A stretch of DNA of 64,000 nucleotides from Agathobacter sp. (GTDB taxonomy: Bacteria > Bacillota > Clostridia > Lachnospirales > Lachnospiraceae), in contig JALFLB010000039.1 in NCBI GenBank assembly GCA_022775045.1, positions 1-64,000 of the forward strand. The letters are read 5' to 3'. The position numbers were made by a program, and so were the translations under genes. The notes under the pieces were generated by a model. That model made no database searches. It saw only the letters and a program-made list of their open reading frames with translations, and was not told the DNA's origin. Shown here one piece after another: positions 9,775 through 17,700 of the stretch. The first letter of the stretch is position 1. Every line of letters starts with the position of its first letter.

Positions 9775-10644
9775 ATGAAAGTATCAGAATTATTAAAGGA
9801 TAATAAGGTTACAATTTCCTGTGAGCTTTTTCCGCCGAAAAAGGGGGCACAGCTGGAAAATTATAAAGTGATTGTTGGCAAGATAGCAGAACTGAAGCCA
9901 TCCTATATCAGTTGTACTTATGGAGCAACCGGTGGAACCAGTGATTATACGGTAGAGATTGCGGATACGATCAATTCGTATGGAATTCCGGCAATTGCAC
10001 ATCTTACCTGTGTTTCTTCAACAAAGGAAAAAGTTCATTCGGTGATCAATGAATTGAAGGAAAGAAAGATTGAAAATATTTTAGCTCTTCGTGGAGATAT
10101 CCCGGAAAACGCAGATTTTCCGCTTCCAAACCAGTATCACCATGCTATTGAACTTATTCGGGAGATTAAAGAGGCAGGCGATTTCTGTATTGGTGGTGCC
10201 TGCTATCCGGAAGGACATCCGGAGGCAGAAACAATGGATGCGGATTTAGACTATCTGAAAGAAAAAGTAGATGCCGGATGTGATTATTTGACGACACAGA
10301 TGTTTTTTGACAATAACATCTATTATCGTTTCTTGTACAAAGCATTGGCAAAAGGAATCGATGTGCCGGTTACTGCGGGTATTATGCCGGTAACGAATGC
10401 AGCGCAGGTTAAGAGAACAATTTCTCTTACCGGGAATCTGGTTCCGGCAAAGTTCTTAAGCATTGTGGATCGCTTTGGAGATAATCCGGATGCAATGAGG
10501 CAGGCAGGAATAGCCTATGCGACGGAGCAGATTATCGACCTGATTGCTAATGGAGTCAATCATATTCATATTTATTCGATGAACAAACCGGATGTGGCAG
10601 GAGCTATCATGGGCAACCTGTCAGAGATTTATGTGAGAGAGTAA
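9775..10644 (+). CDS. metF: 5,10-methylenetetrahydrofolate reductase
   Basis: 289 residues of a single TIM-barrel flavoenzyme that reduces methylene-THF to methyl-THF for methionine synthesis or the acetyl-CoA pathway. Typical motifs are 'SCELFPPKKG' at residues 14-23, 'YGATGG', 'LALRGDIPEN' and 'TQMFFDNNIYYRFL'. Length matches bacterial MetF without a regulatory domain. No methionine synthase or other folate genes are adjacent. The operon ends at a hairpin just after its stop. Confidence 0.94.
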   Translation: MKVSELLKDNKVTISCELFPPKKGAQLENYKVIVGKIAELKPSYISCTYGATGGTSDYTVEIADTINSYGIPAIAHLTCVSSTKEKVHSVINELKERKIENILALRGDIPENADFPLPNQYHHAIELIREIKEAGDFCIGGACYPEGHPEAETMDADLDYLKEKVDAGCDYLTTQMFFDNNIYYRFLYKALAKGIDVPVTAGIMPVTNAAQVKRTISLTGNLVPAKFLSIVDRFGDNPDAMRQAGIAYATEQIIDLIANGVNHIHIYSMNKPDVAGAIMGNLSEIYVRE

Positions 10645-10666
10645 CCGTAAGGGACTCTCTTTTCTT
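10635..10666 (+). terminator. intrinsic terminator after metF
   Basis: Stem AGAGAGT/ACTCTCT, which starts within the last metF codons, is followed by TTTCTTT. It separates metF from the surface-fibre locus. Confidence 0.6.
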
Positions 10667-10688
10667 TATATTATAGGGAATTTCTCCG

Positions 10689-10721
10689 TGTGACTTCCGT
10701 GTGACTCTTTGCGTCTATAAT
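10689..10721 (+). promoter_or_regulatory. SARP-like promoter 1: two direct TGTGAC repeats plus TATAAT
   Basis: TGTGAC at 10689-10694 and again at 10700-10705 (11-bp period), then exactly 10 bases to TATAAT (10716-10721). No -35 hexamer is present at the expected place. The same arrangement occurs at 14682 and 20548. The direct heptad pattern next to a weak -35 is how SARP-type activators bind, and a BTAD/SARP-like regulator is encoded at 13439. Confidence 0.75.
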
Positions 10722-10761
10722 TTGCACAGAAAGTAAAGTGGAATCCTTGGAGGAAAAGATT

Positions 10762-11427
10762 GTGAAAAAAAAGTATTTACTGCTGATTGCAGTGGCAGCA
10801 ATGATTGCTGTGGCAGTAGTCGGAGGAACTTTGGCATCCGGTTATGTAGAATCTGGCAATGTGCTTGAAGAAATTTCCGAGAAGGCTCTCGGTATTTCAA
10901 TTATGTCCGGGAGTACCAAAAGTGGAAGCGGAAGTGCAAATGCAGGTATTGATGTTGTGCCGGGTGGAACCACACAATTGGATTATCGGATTCAGAATGA
11001 TCAGAAGAATGGATACAATCTGTATGCAAAAGTAGATTTGTATTTTGGATGGTCCTCAGATTCACTTGTGGCAGATCAGGAGCGTAATGGATATGTTAGC
11101 CTGCAGTTGGCAAACCACACATTGCCTCTTGTTTCGTCTTATGACAGACAGACGAAGGTTGGTGATTGGATTGTGGCTTACTGTGACAGAGAACAGGCTA
11201 CTCTGTATTATACAAGACCTCTTTCCTATGGGGATTCAGCTGCCTTTTTGGATTCTATATCCTTTAGCAATGCGATGGGGAATTCTTATGCAGGGGCGCA
11301 GTTTTTGCTGGATATGGATGTGACTGCGGTACAGGCAAATAACAGTGAGGAAGCAATCGAGGCAGAATGGGGAGTGTATCCGCATTTTGATAATGGTACA
11401 CTGATTAGTGTATCGGAGACGAGATAA
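10762..11427 (+). CDS. SipW-type signal-peptide secreted protein (TasA/CalY-like), first gene of fibre operon 1
   Basis: About 221 residues from GTG 10762, which has GGAGG 8 bases upstream. The N-terminus is basic (KKK) followed by a long hydrophobic core ending in 'VVGGTLASGYV', the pattern of signal peptides cut by SipW-type peptidases. The rest is a beta-rich, Ser/Gly/Tyr/Asp-rich domain without cysteines apart from one. It resembles TasA/camelysin-class fibre or sheath proteins only at the signal and composition level, so the exact family is uncertain. It heads a three-gene operon behind a TGTGAC-repeat promoter. Confidence 0.65.
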   Translation: MKKKYLLLIAVAAMIAVAVVGGTLASGYVESGNVLEEISEKALGISIMSGSTKSGSGSANAGIDVVPGGTTQLDYRIQNDQKNGYNLYAKVDLYFGWSSDSLVADQERNGYVSLQLANHTLPLVSSYDRQTKVGDWIVAYCDREQATLYYTRPLSYGDSAAFLDSISFSNAMGNSYAGAQFLLDMDVTAVQANNSEEAIEAEWGVYPHFDNGTLISVSETR

Positions 11428-11441
11428 TATAAGGAGTAATC

Positions 11442-12224
11442 ATGAGAAAGAAGTTTGTAGTTTTTGGTTGGGTGCTGGCACTTTGTATTGGACTGCAGAC
11501 AGTTGTTTGTATGGCTAATACGATTCCGGCTGTCCGGTTGACAGATCAGGATGAATTTGAATATTATGCAGATGAGAATGAGAAGGTTAAGGTGGATTCC
11601 CTGTCACTGACAGAATTTTCAGGAATGGCTCCGGGAGATGAACGCACGCAGATTATTCGATTACATAATGACAGTGAAGATACTGTGAACTTTTATATTT
11701 CGCAGAAGACTCTTGATACTCTTGAGGATGATAATCGTTCTTCTGGAGGCGCTTACTATTTTAATCTTCTGGTTGGAGATGATTTTTCGAATGCGGTTTC
11801 GCTGCTGGATTCACAGTCAGGGGGCTACAGTGCGGATGGAACCGGGAGCAGAGAGGGGCTTGCAGAAGTTAAAGAATTGGAGAATTATACCTTTTTAGCT
11901 ACAGTTGAGCCGGGACAGGATACTTATCTGTATTTAACACTGAAGCTGGAAGGCGAGGGAAACGATAACCGTGCAAGCAATAATTATACCGATGCGATTG
12001 CACATTTGCAGCTGTCGTTTCGGGCATATGATGTAGAGCATGAGGTAACATATGGAGAGGACACTGAGATTGTCACGGTGGAGAAACGCGTTACGACAAC
12101 GAAGAAGACAACTCAAGTAAAGACAGGGGATAGTTTTCAGTATGGTGTTTTTGCGGTGATTTTGCTGGCCGGGGTGGTTCTTGTTGTTGTTGCAGTTGTG
12201 AAGCGTAGGAAGGGAGATGCCTGA
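11442..12224 (+). CDS. secreted protein with C-terminal sortase-like sorting signal
   Basis: 260 residues. An N-terminal signal peptide (about 1-26, ending near 'VVCMANT') precedes a beta-rich domain with 'FSGMAPGDERTQIIRLHNDS', a pattern seen in TasA-like or DUF11-like surface domains. Near the C-terminus 'TTQVKTGDSFQYG' is followed by a hydrophobic helix and the basic tail 'KRRKGDA'. This is the layout of a sortase substrate, with VKTGD in place of LPxTG. The sortase half of the protein at 22127 is a candidate partner. Operon 1, 14 bases after the preceding gene. Confidence 0.6.
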   Translation: MRKKFVVFGWVLALCIGLQTVVCMANTIPAVRLTDQDEFEYYADENEKVKVDSLSLTEFSGMAPGDERTQIIRLHNDSEDTVNFYISQKTLDTLEDDNRSSGGAYYFNLLVGDDFSNAVSLLDSQSGGYSADGTGSREGLAEVKELENYTFLATVEPGQDTYLYLTLKLEGEGNDNRASNNYTDAIAHLQLSFRAYDVEHEVTYGEDTEIVTVEKRVTTTKKTTQVKTGDSFQYGVFAVILLAGVVLVVVAVVKRRKGDA

Positions 12225-13315
12225 TGAAAAAGATAGTTCGTTGTAATTTATTCACCTGGCTTTTTGCAATTGTTTTGGTATTGTCAGTGATTCCGCAGAT
12301 GCGTGTGGAAGCGGCATCTACATATACGGTTACATTTCGTGCCGGAAATGTGGGGAGTTTTGATACCCAAAAGGTTAATGAGTCTGTGAAAAATCATAAT
12401 CTTGTTGAAGCCCGGGCTGAGTATGTGAAGCTGAAGGTTGGAAGAGGGCAGAGTGTACAGAGTGCGATTTATGCTGCTTTTGGCAGAGCTGTCAATGGTA
12501 CGGCGGATTTGAATGCGTTGTTTCTTGGTTTTTTAAAAGAAAATGCACAGTATACGCTTTTGGATGAAGCATCCTGGGGACCGAAGGCTACGGATGTAGT
12601 CCGGCATAATGAGGAATATGTGTTGGATTACGGAGTGGTAGTTGATCCGGTTTCTTATACAGTGAACTATGTAGATGTCAGTAGTGGGGAAGCTGTTGCG
12701 GCACCTGTTTTAAGCTATGGAAGTGAAGGGGACAGTGTGACGCTTGCGCCGATTACGGTCAGTGAGTATGAATCAAGCGAAGAGCCTGTTACCATTGTAT
12801 TGTCGAAAGAAAAGGAGAATGTGGTTACTTTTTCCTATACTTATACAGGAGTTACTTATGTACCGGGAGAGACCACCTATCGTACAGAGTATGAATATGT
12901 GACAAATGTTGTTAATGTTCCTGTGAATAATCCTCCGGCCGGAGGGAACGCAAACGTGAATGCGAATGGAAATGCTAATGCTAATGCAAACCAAAATGCC
13001 AATGGCAATGATGGAGGTAATGGAGCAAATGCTGGTGCAGATGGTAATGCGGATGCAAATGCAGAGAATGGAAACGGCAACAATGCGCCGCAAAATGTGA
13101 TTCCGGATGATGATGTGCCATTGACGCCGGGAAATGATGCTTCTATGGGGGAACTGAACGAGATCAAAGAGTCGGAGGTCCCGAAGGCGGCAAATGAGCC
13201 GGCAGGTTTAAATACTTGGATGATAGGGGCGATTGCCGGGGTTGTGGTTCTGGCAGTTGCAGTTGTTCTTGTTACGGTTCATATTCGAAAGAAAAAGAAA
13301 ACGGCAGATAATTAG
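12224..13315 (+). CDS. secreted, membrane-anchored protein with Asn/Ala/Gly-rich stalk
   Basis: 363 residues. The start overlaps the previous stop. A signal peptide (about 1-30) is followed by an N-terminal domain, a MucBP-like or beta segment ('VSYTVNYVDVSSGEAV'), a low-complexity stalk of Asn, Ala and Gly (about residues 236-292), a C-terminal hydrophobic helix and the tail 'RKKKKTADN'. No LPxTG-like motif is obvious before the helix. The stalk suggests a flexible spacer holding the N-terminal domain away from the membrane. Last gene of operon 1, followed by a strong terminator. Function unknown. Confidence 0.6.
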   Translation: MKKIVRCNLFTWLFAIVLVLSVIPQMRVEAASTYTVTFRAGNVGSFDTQKVNESVKNHNLVEARAEYVKLKVGRGQSVQSAIYAAFGRAVNGTADLNALFLGFLKENAQYTLLDEASWGPKATDVVRHNEEYVLDYGVVVDPVSYTVNYVDVSSGEAVAAPVLSYGSEGDSVTLAPITVSEYESSEEPVTIVLSKEKENVVTFSYTYTGVTYVPGETTYRTEYEYVTNVVNVPVNNPPAGGNANVNANGNANANANQNANGNDGGNGANAGADGNADANAENGNGNNAPQNVIPDDDVPLTPGNDASMGELNEIKESEVPKAANEPAGLNTWMIGAIAGVVVLAVAVVLVTVHIRKKKKTADN

Positions 13316-13318
13316 ATA

Positions 13319-13360
13319 AAAACCGTTATGCAAAAGAAGTTGATTGCGTAACGGTTTTTT
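13319..13360 (+). terminator. intrinsic terminator after fibre operon 1
   Basis: Stem AAAACCGTTA ... TAACGGTTTT with a run of nine T. It ends operon 1 before the regulator gene. Confidence 0.85.
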
Positions 13361-13375
13361 TTTATCGGGAAAATG

Positions 13376-13404
13376 TGGATTTTCGATTTCTCAAATGATA
13401 TAAT
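13376..13404 (+). promoter_or_regulatory. possible promoter for the BTAD regulator gene
   Basis: TGGATT (13376-13381), 17 bases, perfect TATAAT (13399-13404), 34 bases before the ATG. It carries no TGTGAC repeats, unlike the three neighbouring promoters, so the regulator may not activate itself. Confidence 0.45.
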
Positions 13405-13438
13405 AAAAAATGTTTGACATTTTAGAAGGGGGTAAAGG

Positions 13439-14638
13439 ATGTTAACAGTTAATTCTCTTGGAAAGTTCCAGCTGACAGATGGCAATGTGGTAGTGAATGA
13501 AGATGATCTTCGCTCCATTATGTTGTCGAAACTGTTGATGTATATTTTGTTATATCGCGATAAAACCTTGACAACGGAAGATATTGCAACTGCAATCTGG
13601 CAGGACGAGGAGATTGATAATCCGGCAGGAGCATTAAAAAATTTGATGTATCGTCTGCGTAAGAATCTCGCAAAATATTTTGGCAATCAGGATTTTATTT
13701 TGACAAATCGAGGGTCATATCGCTGGAATACGGATGTCGAGGTTAATTTGGATATTGAACAGTTTGAAAAACTGATTAATGAGGCTAAGCAGGAAAATGT
13801 GTATGAGAGGGCTATCCTGATGTATGAACAGGCGATTGCAATCTATCAGGGGGATTTCATGACGAAACTGACGGATATGCATTGGATCCTTACACTTAAT
13901 ACATATTATCATTCTCTTTATCTTACCTGCGTGAAGGCTTTGTCTGAGTTGTATCTGAAGATGGAGCGTTATGAGGAGATGGAACGTATCTGTACGGATG
14001 CACTCAAGCTGGAGAATGCAGACGAACAACTGTATTGTTATCAGATTGAGGCTCGTATGCACTGCGGAAAGATTAATCTTGCGTTTGATTCTTATGATGA
14101 AGCTCGAATAATTATGGAGAAGGAGCTTGGTATTCGTAAGACAACTATTCTTAATAAAGTGTATGAGGAACTGATGGCAATCAGTAAGGGTGGTGTCTCG
14201 TACAATATCAGCGAAGTAAAGAAAGACATTGAGGAAGAAAATCCAAGTGGCGTGTTTTTGTGTGGATATCCGATCTTTAAGGAAATCTATCATTTGGAAG
14301 TGCGAAAAAGTACTCGTTCTGATTCGCCGGAAAATCTAGTGCTTTTAACGCTGGAACCCAAGAAAGAGGATACGAAGGAAGTGGCAGAATTTCGTATTAA
14401 GCAGGCAATGAATGGTCTCGAAGAGACCATTTGTGAGTGCCTCCGTGTGGGGGATGTGGCGGCAAAGTATAGCGATTCTCAGTTCATTTTACTTCTGCCA
14501 ACCTGCACAAAGGATTTAGCTATGCTTGTTGCAAACAGAATTGTATCCAAAATGTACGAAAAGAACTCGAAATATAAAAAAGTGAATGTAAAAATAAATA
14601 TTGAAGAGGTTTCTCAGGATGGAAATCTTGTGGATTAG
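13439..14638 (+). CDS. SARP/BTAD-type transcriptional regulator with degenerate GGDEF-like C-terminus
   Basis: 399 residues. Residues 1-100 form an OmpR/SARP-like winged helix ('LSKLLMYILLYRDKTLTTED', then 'LKNLMYRLRKNL'). About 105-250 is a bacterial transcriptional activation (BTAD/TPR) domain. The last 110 residues look like a diguanylate cyclase fold ('CLRVGDVAAKYSDSQFILLL') in which GGDEF is replaced by SDSQF (345-349), so it should not make c-di-GMP but might sense something. It sits between operons 1 and 2. SARPs bind direct repeats overlapping the -35 region, which fits the three TGTGAC promoters here. ATG follows AGAAGGGGG. Regulation of the locus is inferred. Confidence 0.8.
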   Translation: MLTVNSLGKFQLTDGNVVVNEDDLRSIMLSKLLMYILLYRDKTLTTEDIATAIWQDEEIDNPAGALKNLMYRLRKNLAKYFGNQDFILTNRGSYRWNTDVEVNLDIEQFEKLINEAKQENVYERAILMYEQAIAIYQGDFMTKLTDMHWILTLNTYYHSLYLTCVKALSELYLKMERYEEMERICTDALKLENADEQLYCYQIEARMHCGKINLAFDSYDEARIIMEKELGIRKTTILNKVYEELMAISKGGVSYNISEVKKDIEEENPSGVFLCGYPIFKEIYHLEVRKSTRSDSPENLVLLTLEPKKEDTKEVAEFRIKQAMNGLEETICECLRVGDVAAKYSDSQFILLLPTCTKDLAMLVANRIVSKMYEKNSKYKKVNVKINIEEVSQDGNLVD

Positions 14639-14681
14639 GACGGAAAGGCTTCTGTGGATACACAGATGCCTTTTTTATATA

Positions 14682-14714
14682 TGTGACCTTTGTGTGACTT
14701 TCAATTGTTATATT
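14682..14714 (+). promoter_or_regulatory. SARP-like promoter 2: two direct TGTGAC repeats plus TATATT
   Basis: TGTGAC at 14682-14687 and 14693-14698 (11-bp period), then 10 bases to TATATT (14709-14714). Geometry is identical to the sites at 10689 and 20548. It drives the giant adhesin, sipW and a SipW-type substrate. Confidence 0.75.
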
Positions 14715-14762
14715 AAGTACAGTATAAAAGGAATTTTATATATTTATTCAGGAGGTTGCAGG

Positions 14763-17700
14763 ATGAAGTCTGCAGGATTAGGTAAGAAGATAATTGCAAT
14801 GGTGATGAGCACTGCTATGTTTGTCGGCTGCTTTGCGAATACGTCTATTAAGGCTGAGACAACGAACCAGAAGCTGGAAGAAGGGGCAGTTGTACCATTT
14901 AAGGCAACGGTGTTTGATTATGATATGGATAGTATGAATCAGGCAACCATGGACATGGTATATAAAGATGCAAAGAGCGATGAGAAGCTTTGGTCTAATG
15001 GCAAGCTGGATGAGGAGTGGCTTGTACGCGCATATCCTGCATTCTTTTTCACAGATAAAGGCGGTGTAAATGAACGGACTGCCGGCAGTAACTCGAAAAA
15101 GATTTCTACAAGCAACTATAGTATCAATAAGGCAGAGAATAACAGAGTGCGCTATAACTGTCTGGATTCGGGAGCGAGTGACCTTAAGGGTACTGCGTAT
15201 CAGGGATTGGTTGGAAGCACCTTGTACAATAATCTCCCGGATTTTAATTTGTACGGAGTGAATCCGTTTGATATGAATGCGGTAAGTGGAAAAAAAGATT
15301 GTGCCGTATATCAGAATCAGAATGTAGAATTTAAGTATGAGAACGGATACTATGTCCTCGACAGTAAGAAATATGAGTACAAATATGATCAGGCGGGCAA
15401 TACACTTAAGGTTGGAAGAAATGTACAGGGAACAAATGCACAGTTTTTCCCTTTTGACAATATCGGACGAAAAAATTCGGATGGACACAATGTTCACTTC
15501 GGTTTGAGTATGGAAGTGGATTTTTCCATGCCGACTGAGGGAAAGAATAATAATGAAGATTATGTGTTTCAGTTTTCCGGTGATGATGATGTGTGGATCT
15601 TTATCGACGGTAAGCTGATTCTGGATCTGGGCGGTATTCATGAGGCTTCTGCGGCATCGGTCAATTTTGCCCAGGGAATCGTGACTTATGAGAATCATAC
15701 ATATAATGAGACGGGAAGGCTTGGAACAGGAAAAGGAACTTACTATAAAGATCATACGTCCTATTCATTTGCAGAAATCGGTGTGGACAGAAATGCAATC
15801 TGTGATAATAAGCAGCACAAGCTTCAGATTTTCTATATGGAGCGAGGTGGTGGAGAATCGAACTGCAAGATTACGTTTAATATGCCTGTAGTTGGAGATG
15901 GCTCTGGTGACTATTCTTTTACGAAGAAGTCGGCATCGGATGAACGTGTTCTTTCAGGGGCGGAGTTCCAGTTGATTGATATCAGTTCGAAGCAGGTTTG
16001 CGGGACTGCGGTTTCTGATGATAATGGTAAGGTGACATTTAAGGATGTGAAGGCCGGAACTTATTGGGTCAGAGAAACGAAGGCACCGGCGGGATATGAC
16101 CGTGTTGAGGATTATATGCTGGTCGCAAAGAGTATTGGTGATGACCGGTTGGCATTCTCTTTGCAGAAATCAGATGGAACAACAGTTGATGATGTGATTT
16201 ATGATCCGGTTACGGAGGGATTGCATTCGGAGGATGTAACGAAGACAGCAACACTTGACAGCTGGCAGAATCGTACCTATGATATTCAGCTTGGTGCTAC
16301 GGTTGAAGATACAACTATTTCAAGAGATGATCTTCTGATCACGGATCCAATCGATGTTGTGCTGGTTCTGGATGCTTCCTGGTCCATGAATTTTCCAAGC
16401 GCATTGACAACCTATACACGCGGAAATCGTAAACTGGATAAGAATCAGGAATACTATTTCGTGACAGAAAATTCTCAGTCTACCGTTTATCGTGCTTATT
16501 ATGATGATAATGCTGGTTCATGGATGTACATTGACGCATCCAACAACGGAAGTGCTCCGGGAAAGATGCAGGAGAACACTTTATACGAGACCAAGACGGT
16601 ATTAAGGGAATCATGGAACAGCGAGCCAATCCAGCTGATGGCGCATTACTATTTCTGGAGAGACGGTTCGAACCATGTGGAGAACTTTGACCCGAACAAT
16701 CATTCCGGTAGATATTTCTTTAGCAGATATGGAAGCTATGCAGACCGGTTCCCATACTGTGTTGAGTATCTGGAAAATGTGGGCTGGGTATACCGTGAAT
16801 TGAGCGACAGCTCAAGTGATTATCAAATTAATTATAAGAATTATGGGGATTGGAAGCCTTTGATGGTGGATTATAATTACCAGGAGGCAGCTGGTTATAC
16901 CTATACTTACGGCAATAACAACGAGATTAGGCAGTTCTATCGTGCTTCCTCTGATGGTGTTCGCTTTGATCAGATGGAGACGGCGGTGAACAGCTTTATC
17001 GATCAGCTTGCTGCCGGGAATGAAAATACGCGTATTGGTGTTGTATGGTTTAACAGTCAGGCAGAGCAGATGGGTGAAATCCTTGATCTGACCGGGGACA
17101 ATGCAGAGTCTATAAAGAGCAGTATCGCAGCTTTGAGAGGGCAGCTTGCTTCTAAGACTTGTCAGGAAAAAGGAATGCAGGTGGCTCAGGACATTCTTGC
17201 TCAGATGTCTGAACCGGCACAGACATATGCGGTATCCGAAGCAACTGTTGAGACGGAGTCTGATTTGACAGATGGGGAAGGGCAGTCTTCTGAAAACACA
17301 GATGCAGTAACTTCTTCCGATGAAAAAGGGCAGGCTCAGGAAAATACAGATGCAGTGGAAAGTTCTGATGTGGAAGTACAGGGGGATGAAAATGAAGTGG
17401 CTTCCGGTGAGACAGATGGTACCGTATCTGTAGTGGGAACCGGATTGGAAAATGGCGCATCGTCAATTTTAAATGAAGTGACGAATTTGGATAATACGGT
17501 GTCGGAAGTCCCGGAGACACAGGAAGGTGCAAATCTTACAGAGGCAGATTCCGCAAGTGGTGTGAATTCTGCGGGCGTTTCAAAGGATGGAGATACGTTC
17601 GATCAGGAGTCTTTGGATGGTGCAGAAGCAAGCTTGCTTTCAGATGATATGGAAAGCTATGATCCTGCTAATAATAAAAAGTATGTTGTTTTGGTAACTG

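Noticed and set aside
12930-13100. Short repeats that could suggest a CRISPR array
   Set aside because: The repeats are six bases long, imperfect, in frame and encode Asn-Ala/Asn-Gly; there are no spacers.
12773-13167. Open frames on the minus strand opposite the Asn/Ala/Gly stalk
   Set aside because: They are shadows of repeat codons (AAT, GCA, GGA) and have no ribosome site.
14601-14762. N-terminal extension of the giant adhesin
   Set aside because: It would start inside the regulator gene and run through the TGTGAC promoter. ATG 14763 has AGGAGG and begins a clear signal peptide.
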